From Lachnospiraceae bacterium (lineage in GTDB: Bacteria > Bacillota > Clostridia > Lachnospirales > Lachnospiraceae): DNA of 50,904 nucleotides. Of the stretch, positions 8,101 through 15,734 are shown one piece after another. The stretch lies in NCBI GenBank assembly GCA_021205755.1, contig JAJPWX010000095.1, positions 1 through 50,904 on the forward strand. Direction: 5' to 3'. The number at the start of each line of letters is the position of its first letter. The first letter of the stretch is position 1. The notes below the pieces were generated by a model, which searched no databases, was not told the origin of the DNA, and worked only from the letters and a program-made list of their open reading frames with translations. The position numbers were made by a program, and so were the translations under genes.

Positions 8101-9749
8101 AAAATACCAGAATCGAGATTACCAATGACTTCCACACACGGATGCTGGAGGGCGCGATGGTAGCGGCAAAAGATTCAGCACTTGAATATGTGCAGATTGT
8201 CAGCTTTGGCTGCGGACATGACGCCATCCTGTCCGATGAGATCAGCCGGATTCTGGCGGAATGCGGCAACAAATCTCCGCTGATTCTCAAGGTGGATGAG
8301 AGCGATGCTACCGGATCGCTTGGTATTCGTATCCAGTCGTTTCTGGAGACGATTGCGATTAAGCGCAGGAATGATTGCGTCCGGGATTGCATGGAATATA
8401 CGGAAACGCGATCCGCTTCGCTACAGACGGCGGAAAGCCGTGCCGTTCGAGCAGAAAACACTGTGCGTATGAACGGCGCTTTTCAGGGAAAACTATCAGA
8501 GCCGAGTCCTGCGAAATTCCATAAGGATGACCGGAAACGGCGCACGATTTTGGTGCCGAATATTTCCAAAGAGGTATCTGTTCTGTTGTCTGCCATTATG
8601 GAAAAAGAAAACTACACCGTGAAAACGCTGCCCATCGGCGGGCCGGAACAGATTGCCTTGGGGAAGAAGTATGTCCATAATGATATCTGTTTCCCATGCC
8701 AGATGGTGATTGGAGAACTGATCAGTGAATTGCAGAGAGGAAATTATCGGCAGGATGAGGTGGCCGTGGCCATGGTGAAATTCCAGTGCGACTGCCGGAT
8801 GTCACATTATGCGGGGCTGCTGCGGAAAGGGTTGGATCGGGCCGGTTTTACAGATGTTCCGATTGTGACTACCGATGCGAATGATACGAAGGATATGCAC
8901 CCGGGTGTGATGATTCTTGGAATTTCCGCCATCTGGGAAGCAGTATGGACTTTTATGATGCTGGATATTCTTACGGACATCTGCCGGAAAATCCGTCCCT
9001 ACGAATTGCATTTGGGCGAGACGGATGAGGTTTACAATGACTGTGTGCACCGACTGGCCGAAGGAATCCGCAAGGGTGTGAAAAACGCCAGAAAGGTCTT
9101 TGAGACCTGTATTGACCGGATGGGGCAGATTCCCTATGACCGGAGCCATTTGAAGCCAAAGGTGTTTGTCACCGGAGAATTGCTGGTGACCTATCACCCT
9201 GGTTCCAATTTCAATATTGAACGGTATCTGGAAGCCAACGGCATGGAAACGGCCTTCCCCAGGATTACCGATCAGCTGCGGAAGGATTTCCGCGCTACTG
9301 AATGTGAGATCAAAGATTACCATGCCAGCATCCCGCCCTATCCGCAGCTGGTGGAAGGGTTGTTCGATTATGTTCAGAAGCAGCTGGAGAAGGCCGCTGT
9401 CCGCCATGAGCTTTATGAATGCGCGAAAAAGCCAAAAGAATTGTACAAAGAAGTCAGCAACATCATCCCCGAGACCTTAAGCTGCGGGGAGGGCTGGCTG
9501 ATGGCTGCGGAGATCGCGCACAACGCGAAAGAAGGAGTAAAGTCGTTCATTATCCTGCAGCCTTTTGGCTGTTTGCCGAACCATGTCTGCGGACGCGGAG
9601 TTATCAAGCGGCTGAAGGAAGAGTATCCGGACATCTCAATTCTGCCGCTTGACCTTGATCCCGACACCAGCTATGCGAATGTAGAGAATCGGCTGCAGAT
9701 GCTGATCATGAACCATGGTCCGGAAGAAACGGACAGAAAGGTTTCCTAA
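5160..9749 (+). CDS. Giant acyl-CoA dehydratase activase / HgdB-like fusion protein
   Basis: A 1529-residue protein with a GTG start behind GAGAGGAAG. It has two ASKHA ATPase domains of the BadF/BadG/BcrA/BcrD (HgdC) family, at about residues 7-280 and 340-605. Each carries the paired cysteines that bridge the activator [4Fe-4S] cluster: C138 (NGSCAGGTGAF) and C177 (SGRCGVF), then C471 (NEACSSGCGSF) and C510 (GSRCTVF). A Cys motif follows at C638-x2-C641-x3-C645, then a charged K/Q/T-rich linker (about 680-730), then a DUF2229 and HgdB-like region to the end. Known activases drive ATP-dependent single-electron transfer to 2-hydroxyacyl-CoA dehydratases. Large fused forms are widespread in Clostridia, but their substrate is generally unknown. 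No separate dehydratase subunits lie nearby, so a self-contained enzyme is possible. Confidence 0.88.
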   Translation: MENTNGELRIGIDVGSTTVKVVITDARTQDVLYARYVRHNARQKETVGNLLAEAEEKKYPDQRFRAAVCGSGGRTIAEKLGVHYIQEVVANSAAVRVLYPQVKTAIELGGQDAKVVFFYFDKEKQQLQTSDMRMNGSCAGGTGAFIDEVAALLNVETEQFEALASQGQTVYDISGRCGVFAKTDIQPLLLSGAKKEDIALSTFHAIAKQTIGGLAQGLELAPPIIFEGGPLTFNPTLIETFAKRLRLKDEDIVRPEHPETIVAYGTAIAIDQIFPEKEGEADTVTLRELMERLAAPEKSSRETEHKAKPFFCIPEEKKRFQERHARELQALCTPKPVDGELRVWLGIDSGSTTSKFVLLDEEGRVVDRFYAPNKGEALLVVRDGLLEMKRKYDAQGIRLHILGLGTTGYGENLLARAFGADYHTVETVAHAMGCTHYYPDTTFLLDIGGQDMKAIWLEDGIITNIMLNEACSSGCGSFLENFASGLQIPVDEIAETAFRSESPAKLGSRCTVFMNSTIITEQRNGKGPDDIMAGLCRSVIENVFTKVIRISDTAQLGKHVVVQGGTFRNQAVLRALEEYLGIEVKLAPYPGEMGAIGAALEVKRQITEAGYLDGKESSFIGFDALEKFSYETRSGVQCTGCGNRCSRTIVTFSTGKTWVSGNRCEKGAVVEEKNVTSGCGQQSKADDIKSAKERRTASEKLAGKQTDKQTEKQIEKPTEKQTEGPADLFAEREKLLFADYPYHQAAPYKGEVIGLPRVLEFWDSMPFWNTFFRALGYQTKFSHKSSRKLYEQGLQYVASDTVCFPAKLVHGHVMDLAGMGVDRIFFPYVMHMPPEGVDKLSPYVCSVLQGYPMVVRNSQNPEKNGKVIFDTPVFHWFEEKDRKKQICSYAVETLGVTKAEAASAFADGEQALLSFRETLTRRGSEIVRQAHESGTYAVVLAGRPYHTDPFICHDLSRRFTERGVPVLTVDSLPGLSEQDLKNTRIEITNDFHTRMLEGAMVAAKDSALEYVQIVSFGCGHDAILSDEISRILAECGNKSPLILKVDESDATGSLGIRIQSFLETIAIKRRNDCVRDCMEYTETRSASLQTAESRAVRAENTVRMNGAFQGKLSEPSPAKFHKDDRKRRTILVPNISKEVSVLLSAIMEKENYTVKTLPIGGPEQIALGKKYVHNDICFPCQMVIGELISELQRGNYRQDEVAVAMVKFQCDCRMSHYAGLLRKGLDRAGFTDVPIVTTDANDTKDMHPGVMILGISAIWEAVWTFMMLDILTDICRKIRPYELHLGETDEVYNDCVHRLAEGIRKGVKNARKVFETCIDRMGQIPYDRSHLKPKVFVTGELLVTYHPGSNFNIERYLEANGMETAFPRITDQLRKDFRATECEIKDYHASIPPYPQLVEGLFDYVQKQLEKAAVRHELYECAKKPKELYKEVSNIIPETLSCGEGWLMAAEIAHNAKEGVKSFIILQPFGCLPNHVCGRGVIKRLKEEYPDISILPLDLDPDTSYANVENRLQMLIMNHGPEETDRKVS

Positions 9750-9752
9750 ACG

Positions 9753-10592
9753 GTGAAAAAGAAAATCGCGATTATTACCGGTGCATCGAGCGGACTGGGG
9801 AGAGAATTTGTCAGGCAGCTGGATAAAAAAATGGAAACGCTTCGTGAGAAAAGCGCAGAAAATCTGAAAGAAGATTTAAATGAAAATCCGAATAATACTC
9901 TGGATGAAATGTGGGTCATTGCCCGCAGGGAAGAACGGTTGGCTGAATTGCGCAGTCAGATCAGCACGACTCTGCGGGTGATTCCGCTTGACCTGACGCA
10001 GAAGGAATCGTTTCAGAAAATCCATGTCCTTCTGGAAGAAGAGGAACCAGATGTGCAGTATTTAATTAATGCAGCCGGTTTTGGAAAAATCGGTTCATGG
10101 AAGGATATTTCCATAGAAGACTGCGACGATATGATTGATTTGAATTGCCGTGCGGCAGTAAATATGACACAGCTGGTACTTCCCTTTATGAGCAGAGGAG
10201 CAAATGTACTGGAAATCTGTTCAACAGCAGGCTTCCAGCCTTTTCCATATCTGAACGTTTATTCGGCATCCAAAGCTTTCCTTTACCGTTACAGCCGCGC
10301 TCTCCGCGTGGAATTGCTTGGAGCGGGTATCCATGTGACAGCAGTCTGCCCGTACTGGGTGAAGGATACGGAATTTATTGGCACAGCCCAGAAAACGGAT
10401 GAAAGTAGGTATATCCGGCATTTCCCGCTTGCGTCCCGTGAAAAGAATGTCGTTCGTCATGCTCTGATTGACGCAGAATTGGGGTTGCCTGTGTCTACGC
10501 CCGGACTGGTTTGTACGGTTCATCGAATCGCGGCAAAATTTATCCCGAGTGAAATCATGATGGGAATCTGGGCAATTTTGCGCAGAATATGA
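9753..10592 (+). CDS. Short-chain dehydrogenase/reductase (SDR)
   Basis: A 279-residue NAD(P)-dependent oxidoreductase with a GTG start three bases after the activase stop, so probably co-transcribed with it. It shows the cofactor loop TGASSGLG (about residues 9-16), the NAAG motif, catalytic Ser157 and the YSASK catalytic pair Y170/K174. The segment between the first strand and second helix carries an extra charged stretch of about 30 residues (MEKKMETLREK-like, residues 27-55) not usual in the family. The C-terminal region is hydrophobic. The substrate is unknown; its position suggests a link with the activase. Confidence 0.85.
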   Translation: MKKKIAIITGASSGLGREFVRQLDKKMETLREKSAENLKEDLNENPNNTLDEMWVIARREERLAELRSQISTTLRVIPLDLTQKESFQKIHVLLEEEEPDVQYLINAAGFGKIGSWKDISIEDCDDMIDLNCRAAVNMTQLVLPFMSRGANVLEICSTAGFQPFPYLNVYSASKAFLYRYSRALRVELLGAGIHVTAVCPYWVKDTEFIGTAQKTDESRYIRHFPLASREKNVVRHALIDAELGLPVSTPGLVCTVHRIAAKFIPSEIMMGIWAILRRI

Positions 10593-10749
10593 AGAAACAA
10601 AGCTTTTTAGGTATAAAGAGCAGGAGGAATCAGAGACAAAACTGTTAAAATAAACCATAAGCAGATCAGGGCGGGATTACCGCACTGGATACGATACTTG
10701 CGGAGCTGCCGTGTGGCAGAAAAACCTGGGGATAATTGAAAATTTCCTG

Positions 10750-10799
10750 TTGACAAACAGAAATATGCGCGTATAATAGTTGGTAAGCAAACGGTTTGC
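10750..10799 (+). promoter_or_regulatory. Promoter with MarR operator candidate
   Basis: TTGACA (10750-10755), 16-bp spacer, TATAAT (10772-10777). Ten bases after the -10 lies GCAAACGGTTTGC (10787-10799), a 6-1-6 palindrome at the likely transcription start. This is a typical place for MarR autorepression. The rest of the 324-base gap 10593-10916 holds no gene I can support. Confidence 0.7.
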
Positions 10800-10916
10800 A
10801 TACGAACCAATAATATGCGAAACCATGCAGTGTATGAAACGCAGACCATACAGAAAATCAAATGGAATTCCAACCGGAAAACCATACGGAATTCCAGACA
10901 GGAAAGGAGAGAGGGA

Positions 10917-11351
10917 ATGGACAGCCTGCATGTCCGGATTGCCCTGACGAAAGGACAGTTCAGCAAATACATCTTACGCAAGGCCAGAGAGATCGGATTG
11001 CTGCGGGGACAGCCGCACATTCTGGAGTACCTGGCGACAAATGACGGCTGTTCGCAGACAGAGGTTTGCGAAGCCTGGGATCTGGATAAGTCCACAGTTT
11101 CCGGCCTGATCGAACGGATGGAACGGGACGGCCTGATTCGTGTCGAACGGGAAGAAGACGACCGGAGGAAAAAGAAGCTGTTTCTCACATCGAAGGGCAC
11201 CGAGCTGGGTGAAAAAATGGATGTGTATATGAAGCAGCTGGATGAGCTGGCATTCGCGGAAATATCAGAAGAGGAGCAGGAGCAGTTCATGCTCATGCTT
11301 TCCCGCATTTATCAAAATTTAAAAGGAGCAGAAGAAAATGGGAAAGAATAA
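10917..11351 (+). CDS. MarR family transcriptional regulator
   Basis: A 144-residue regulator. The ATG at 10917 has AGGAGAGAGGGA directly upstream; the frame extends back to 10815 but without a ribosome binding site. The winged helix-turn-helix is visible as CSQTEVCEAWDLDKSTVSGLIERM followed, after the wing, by RVEREEDDRRKKKLFLT (the MarR beta-wing with its D-R motif). The coding end overlaps the MATE gene by 14 bases, so the two are translationally linked. It probably represses its own operon through the palindrome at 10787-10799. The inducer is unknown. Confidence 0.9.
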   Translation: MDSLHVRIALTKGQFSKYILRKAREIGLLRGQPHILEYLATNDGCSQTEVCEAWDLDKSTVSGLIERMERDGLIRVEREEDDRRKKKLFLTSKGTELGEKMDVYMKQLDELAFAEISEEEQEQFMLMLSRIYQNLKGAEENGKE

Positions 11352-12786
11352 AACGAAACAGACAGAACAACACGCATCCGCAGGAGCGGGAAAAGGTGCA
11401 GCTGGCGGACAAAGCGTGAGTGGAAATAATGCGCATGGCGCGGGTGGAACACAAAATAAAATGGCAGTCATGCCGATGAATACGCTGCTTTTGACGATGT
11501 CTGTACCGTTGATGCTGTCTTTGCTGGTGCAGTCTCTTTATAATATTGTGGACAGCATTTTTGTATCGAGATATTCGGAGCAGGCGCTGACTGCCACCTC
11601 CCTGGTTTACGCGATTCAGTTTCTGATGATCGCGGTCGGCGTCGGCACGAATGTCGGATTGAATTCCCTGTTATCCCGGTATGTTGGCGCAAAGAAAAAT
11701 GAGGATGCCTGCCGGGCAGCGACGACAGGGCTGATTTTGAATATCATTTCAGCCTTGATTTTCTCCCTGGTCGGTATCTTTTTTGCGAAGCCGATTGCAG
11801 GTCTGATGACCAGTGATCCGGAATTGAAGGAGCTTTGCATCCAGTATATGCAGGTATGTGTTATTTTCTGTTATGGTACTTTTATCCAGACCTACGGACA
11901 GCGGCTTTTGCAGGCGGTAGGAGATACGATTCTGAGTATGGTTTCCTTGATCTCCGGCGCGATCATCAATATCATCCTGGATCCGATTATGATTTTTGGC
12001 CTGCTCGGCTGCCCGGAGATGGGCATCCGCGGCGCGGCGATTGCGACTGTTATCGGACAGTGTACCGGTGCAGTGGTGGCTCTGGTATTAAACAAGACGA
12101 AAAACCCTGTCATCCATGTGCATTTCAAAGGTTATCATTTTAGCATGGACGACGTGAAGGCAATCTACCGTGTCGGCATGCCGACCATCGTCATGCAGGC
12201 GATCGGCAGCGTGATGACTTTCGCGGTAAACGCGGTTCTGATGTCTGTCTCTACAACGGCGGTGGCGTTTTTCGGCGTCTATTACAAGCTGCAGAACTTC
12301 CTGATGATGCCGATGAACGGTCTCGGTCAGGCGACGATCCCGATTGTCGGCTTCAACTTCGGCTCCGGCAACAAGGATCGGATCAAGCAGGCATGGAAAT
12401 GCGTCGTTCCGGCCGGTGTCGTGATGGCACTGATCGGCACGGTGATCTTCCTGGCATTCCCGAAGCAGCTGCTCGGCCTCTTCGCTGCAAGTGAGGAGAT
12501 GCTTGCGATCGGCGTACCGGCACTGCGGATTATTTCCGTGACCTTCGTCTTCGCTACCATGACGATCATCTTCGGCTACTTTGGCTCCGGCCTCGGCAAC
12601 GGCGTGATCAACATGATCGGCGGCGCGATCCGTCAGCTGGTGGTGCTTGTGCCGCTCGTATGGGTGTTCACGAACTTCCTTGGAATCTCCTATACCTGGT
12701 ACGCGATGTGGATTTCGGAAGTGCTGGCATTTATCTACAGCTTTATCAGTATTAGAAAAGAAACGAAGAAAAAAGCAGGGTTCTGA
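11338..12786 (+). CDS. MATE family efflux transporter
   Basis: A 482-residue multidrug and toxin extrusion protein with about 12 transmembrane segments in two MatE halves (about residues 45-235 and 260-470), beginning MPMNTLLLTMSVPLMLSL. It would export cationic or polar compounds using a Na+ or H+ gradient. The first ~42 residues are a low-complexity G/A/K/Q-rich cytosolic tail. A later start at M42 is possible, but the upstream start keeps the overlap with the MarR gene and has AAAGGAGCAG before it. A strong terminator follows at 12792-12834. Confidence 0.92.
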   Translation: MGKNKTKQTEQHASAGAGKGAAGGQSVSGNNAHGAGGTQNKMAVMPMNTLLLTMSVPLMLSLLVQSLYNIVDSIFVSRYSEQALTATSLVYAIQFLMIAVGVGTNVGLNSLLSRYVGAKKNEDACRAATTGLILNIISALIFSLVGIFFAKPIAGLMTSDPELKELCIQYMQVCVIFCYGTFIQTYGQRLLQAVGDTILSMVSLISGAIINIILDPIMIFGLLGCPEMGIRGAAIATVIGQCTGAVVALVLNKTKNPVIHVHFKGYHFSMDDVKAIYRVGMPTIVMQAIGSVMTFAVNAVLMSVSTTAVAFFGVYYKLQNFLMMPMNGLGQATIPIVGFNFGSGNKDRIKQAWKCVVPAGVVMALIGTVIFLAFPKQLLGLFAASEEMLAIGVPALRIISVTFVFATMTIIFGYFGSGLGNGVINMIGGAIRQLVVLVPLVWVFTNFLGISYTWYAMWISEVLAFIYSFISIRKETKKKAGF

Positions 12787-12791
12787 TGATG

Positions 12792-12834
12792 AAAAAATCC
12801 GCTGATTTCCATGATGGGATCAGCGGATTTTTTT
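12792..12834 (+). terminator. Rho-independent terminator after the MATE gene
   Basis: The stem pairs AAATCCGCTGAT (ending 12805) with ATCAGCGGATTT (from 12819), followed by an uninterrupted T-run to 12834. The A-rich 5' side means it may also work on the minus strand. Confidence 0.92.
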
Positions 12835-13009
12835 GTATCTTCTGTGGAATAATCTGTTTGTAATCTGATTCTGCGGTAAGAGCAGTCTGAGGGCAGTTTT
12901 TACCGCATTTTTATGCACAGAGCCGGGCAGGGTATTTTTGCGGCTAAAGCTGTACTCAGCGTTATTCCGTCAATTATTCCAATCAGGAATGACCCTTATG
13001 GAATTCGAA

Positions 13010-13038
13010 TTGTACTTTTGCTGTGCATTTATTATAAT
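13010..13038 (+). promoter_or_regulatory. Promoter of the redox operon
   Basis: TTGTAC (13010-13015), 17-bp spacer, TATAAT (13033-13038), 66 bases before the chosen start at 13104. An imperfect inverted repeat TTATTCC-AATCA-GGAATGA lies at about 12974-12992. Otherwise the gap 12835-13103 holds nothing recognisable. Confidence 0.6.
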
Positions 13039-13103
13039 TTTCATTGAAAAAACTCCACAATTACTAAAAAATTACAGGAATGAATGAACGGAGAGGTGAG
13101 AAT

Positions 13104-15710
13104 ATGGACAAATGCCATGATATCCGGTATGTTGGAATCAATGACAGTGAACTGCGCGTATTCCGGAATCTGTCGTATGCGGGGAACGGACTGACATTTA
13201 GCTCGTATCTGGTGCAGGCACAGGATGAGTGCCTGCTGATTGGAACGGTACCGGACGCTTATGTGAGAGAGTGGATGGAGCAGATCCGGCAGAACGTTTC
13301 GTTTGAACGGATCAGCCATATGGTTGTGTTTACGGAAGAAAACAGCAGAGAGGCGGTGCTGCGTATTTTGCAGGAGAATGCCGGGATTGAACTGATTGCC
13401 GCATATCCTGTGCTTGAGCAGCTGAAGAAAATCCTGCCGGAGGGGACGAAGAGCCTGGAGATCCGGAACAATCGTACGCTGACGCTGCTGGGATCTCAGT
13501 TTCAGTTTCAGCTGCTTGGAGCGGGGACGCTTTGCCCGGCGCTGTATGTGCTGGATCAGGCGGATCGCAGTATTTATACATCGGATCTGTTTGGCTCCCT
13601 GTACTGCGGGTTGGAGCTTCCGGAAGCAGATTCGATAAGAAGCACACAATGGGATCTGGGAATGAAAGACTTTTATGAAGATCTTGCGGCTTCCGGAAGG
13701 GCTGCGGATGCAGAATGTGTAGTCGAGTTTGTGCGGGAGCATGAGGTGGCGGCCATCTATCCCTCCATAGGACCGGCGGTGAGCGGGGAAAAGCTGGAAG
13801 AAATGCTGGCATATTATCTGCAGCAGGCCACTGCCGAAGCGGCATCACAGAAGGATGGGGCAGCCTCCGTTTGTGGCACTGCCGGGACTTCAGAGGGACA
13901 GACAGAGTCTCTGACGGGAAAACCTGCCTTGAGGGCGTCTGCCCACCCGAGTGTGGCGATTCTTTATGAAGGAACGAACGAGCTTTCAGATTACGCGGCC
14001 TGTGTGGAAAATGGCCTGAAGGAGGCTGAGGTTTCCAACGTCACACGCTGTAACCTTTCCACCACAGATCGGAATGAAGCGATCCGCATGGCGCTCTCGG
14101 CGGATGTCCTGCTTCTTGGAACGACGATCTCGAAGGGAACTCCTGCAAAGGCAATCTGGGATGTGGTGACGTCTTTGAAAGCGGAAAGCTGCAAGGGCAA
14201 GCTGGCGTCGATTTTCTATAAGGTTTCCACGCAGGATGACCAGGCGGATTTCTTAAGAGAACATCTGGCTTTTCTCGGTTTTGATTTAGGAATCCAGAGC
14301 AGCTTTTTTGTAGGGGAGCTGACGGAAAATGATCTGAAAAATGCCGGAAATTATGGCTTTGGAGTCGGATGCAGCGCCCGGAAGGTGCCGAATCCCAGGA
14401 AGCCGAAGCTTGTAAAATGTCTGGTCTGCGGAGAAATATTTGATGCGTCGCTTGGCACCTGTCCGGTCTGCGGTGTGGGACTCGACCAGTGCGTGCCGGT
14501 CGAGGAGGAAGAAATTTCTTATCGGAAGGATACCGATCTGCGCTATGTCATTCTTGGCGGCGGCGTCGCCGGTGCATCGGCGGCGGAGGCCATCCGCAAA
14601 AGGGATCAGACGGGAGAAATTCTGCTCCTGTCAGCAGAGGATTATCTGCCGATCCATCGCCCGATGCTGACGAAAAATCTCAGCATTGCGGACGCACCGG
14701 ATGAGGAGCTGTACCTTCACCCGACCGGATGGTATGAGGAACAAAGGATTTCCCTGCGGCTGGGAGAGACGGCGGACGCCTTTGACCCGGAGCGGAAGAT
14801 CGTCCATGCTGCGAAAAGCGGCGATGAGATTCCTTATGACCGCCTGATTTTTGCGACCGGCGCGGAGTGTTTCATTCCGCCGTTTGAAGGCTGGCAAAAA
14901 GAGGGAGTGGTGACGATCCGTCATCTTTGGGACAGCCGGAAAATTCAGGACTGGATGAAAACCGCCAAAAACGCGGTCGTGATCGGAGGCGGCGTCTTAG
15001 GACTGGAGGCTGCGAGCGAGCTGCTGAAAAACGGGATACATGTGACAGTGCTGGAGGCAGCGCCGCAGATCATCGGACGGCAGGCAGACGCAGATTCCGC
15101 CGCAGTGCTGCGCGGGAAGATGGCGGCGCTGGGCGTGGAATGTCTGGAAGGCGTGCAGATCGAAGACATTACCGGCGAGGAGCGGGCGACAGGAGTGAAG
15201 CTGAAAACCGGAGAAACTTTCCCTGCGGATTTCGTGATTGTTTCCTGCGGAAACCGGGCGAATGTGAAGGCCGCACAGGATGCCGGAATGCAGGTGGAGC
15301 GTGCGATTGTTGTGAACGCCTTTATGGAGACGAGCCTTCCTTCTGTTTATGCCTGCGGAGACTGTGCGCAGTACGACGGCGTGAATTTCCAGCTCTGGGC
15401 GGAAGCGTCCGAGCAGGGACGGATTGCGGGTGCGAACGCGGCGGGAGAACGGCTGGCATACGAGTCACAGCTGTTGGGACTGAATCTGGATGGGTTTGGG
15501 ACAACCCTGTTTGCAATCGGAGATCCGGGCAAGCAAAGCGGCGTGCCTTACCGACTGGTAAAAATCGTCGACGATGTGGACAACAGCCAGGAGCAGTACT
15601 GGTTCATGGGAAATGCCCTGCAGGGTGCGGTGCTGATCGGGCGTCCGGACAAGACCGCGGATGTTACGAAGGCTGTGATGGAGCACGCACGGCATGAAGA
15701 ACTGTTTTAA
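13104..15710 (+). CDS. Class F-like flavodiiron/rubredoxin/NADH reductase fusion with degenerate iron site
   Basis: An 868-residue fusion; ATG 13104 is preferred because GGAGAGGTGAG precedes it. Domains in order: metallo-beta-lactamase-like core (1-265), flavodoxin FMN domain (283-425), rubredoxin with C439/C442/C453/C456, and NADH:rubredoxin oxidoreductase with FAD loop GGGVAG (485-490), NAD loop GGGVLG and the ACGDCAQ FAD motif. This is the class F layout known from C. difficile FdpF, which reduces O2 (and H2O2) with NADH. Here the diiron ligands are mostly gone: the H-x-E-x-D-H motif reads T77-E-E79-N-S81-R82, the next His is C144 and the last (PSHG) is I222; only E79 and D161 remain. Normal O2 reduction at a diiron centre is therefore doubtful. 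The electron-transfer half looks intact. Confidence 0.88.
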   Translation: MDKCHDIRYVGINDSELRVFRNLSYAGNGLTFSSYLVQAQDECLLIGTVPDAYVREWMEQIRQNVSFERISHMVVFTEENSREAVLRILQENAGIELIAAYPVLEQLKKILPEGTKSLEIRNNRTLTLLGSQFQFQLLGAGTLCPALYVLDQADRSIYTSDLFGSLYCGLELPEADSIRSTQWDLGMKDFYEDLAASGRAADAECVVEFVREHEVAAIYPSIGPAVSGEKLEEMLAYYLQQATAEAASQKDGAASVCGTAGTSEGQTESLTGKPALRASAHPSVAILYEGTNELSDYAACVENGLKEAEVSNVTRCNLSTTDRNEAIRMALSADVLLLGTTISKGTPAKAIWDVVTSLKAESCKGKLASIFYKVSTQDDQADFLREHLAFLGFDLGIQSSFFVGELTENDLKNAGNYGFGVGCSARKVPNPRKPKLVKCLVCGEIFDASLGTCPVCGVGLDQCVPVEEEEISYRKDTDLRYVILGGGVAGASAAEAIRKRDQTGEILLLSAEDYLPIHRPMLTKNLSIADAPDEELYLHPTGWYEEQRISLRLGETADAFDPERKIVHAAKSGDEIPYDRLIFATGAECFIPPFEGWQKEGVVTIRHLWDSRKIQDWMKTAKNAVVIGGGVLGLEAASELLKNGIHVTVLEAAPQIIGRQADADSAAVLRGKMAALGVECLEGVQIEDITGEERATGVKLKTGETFPADFVIVSCGNRANVKAAQDAGMQVERAIVVNAFMETSLPSVYACGDCAQYDGVNFQLWAEASEQGRIAGANAAGERLAYESQLLGLNLDGFGTTLFAIGDPGKQSGVPYRLVKIVDDVDNSQEQYWFMGNALQGAVLIGRPDKTADVTKAVMEHARHEELF

Positions 15711-15734
15711 AAAAGGAATAAGGAAGTGAACAGC

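Noticed and set aside
14927-15697. 256-codon frame rich in Arg, Gly and Cys overlapping the flavodiiron fusion
   Set aside because: It is the alternate frame of the FAD/NAD domain, with composition typical of a shifted GC-rich frame and no ribosome binding site.
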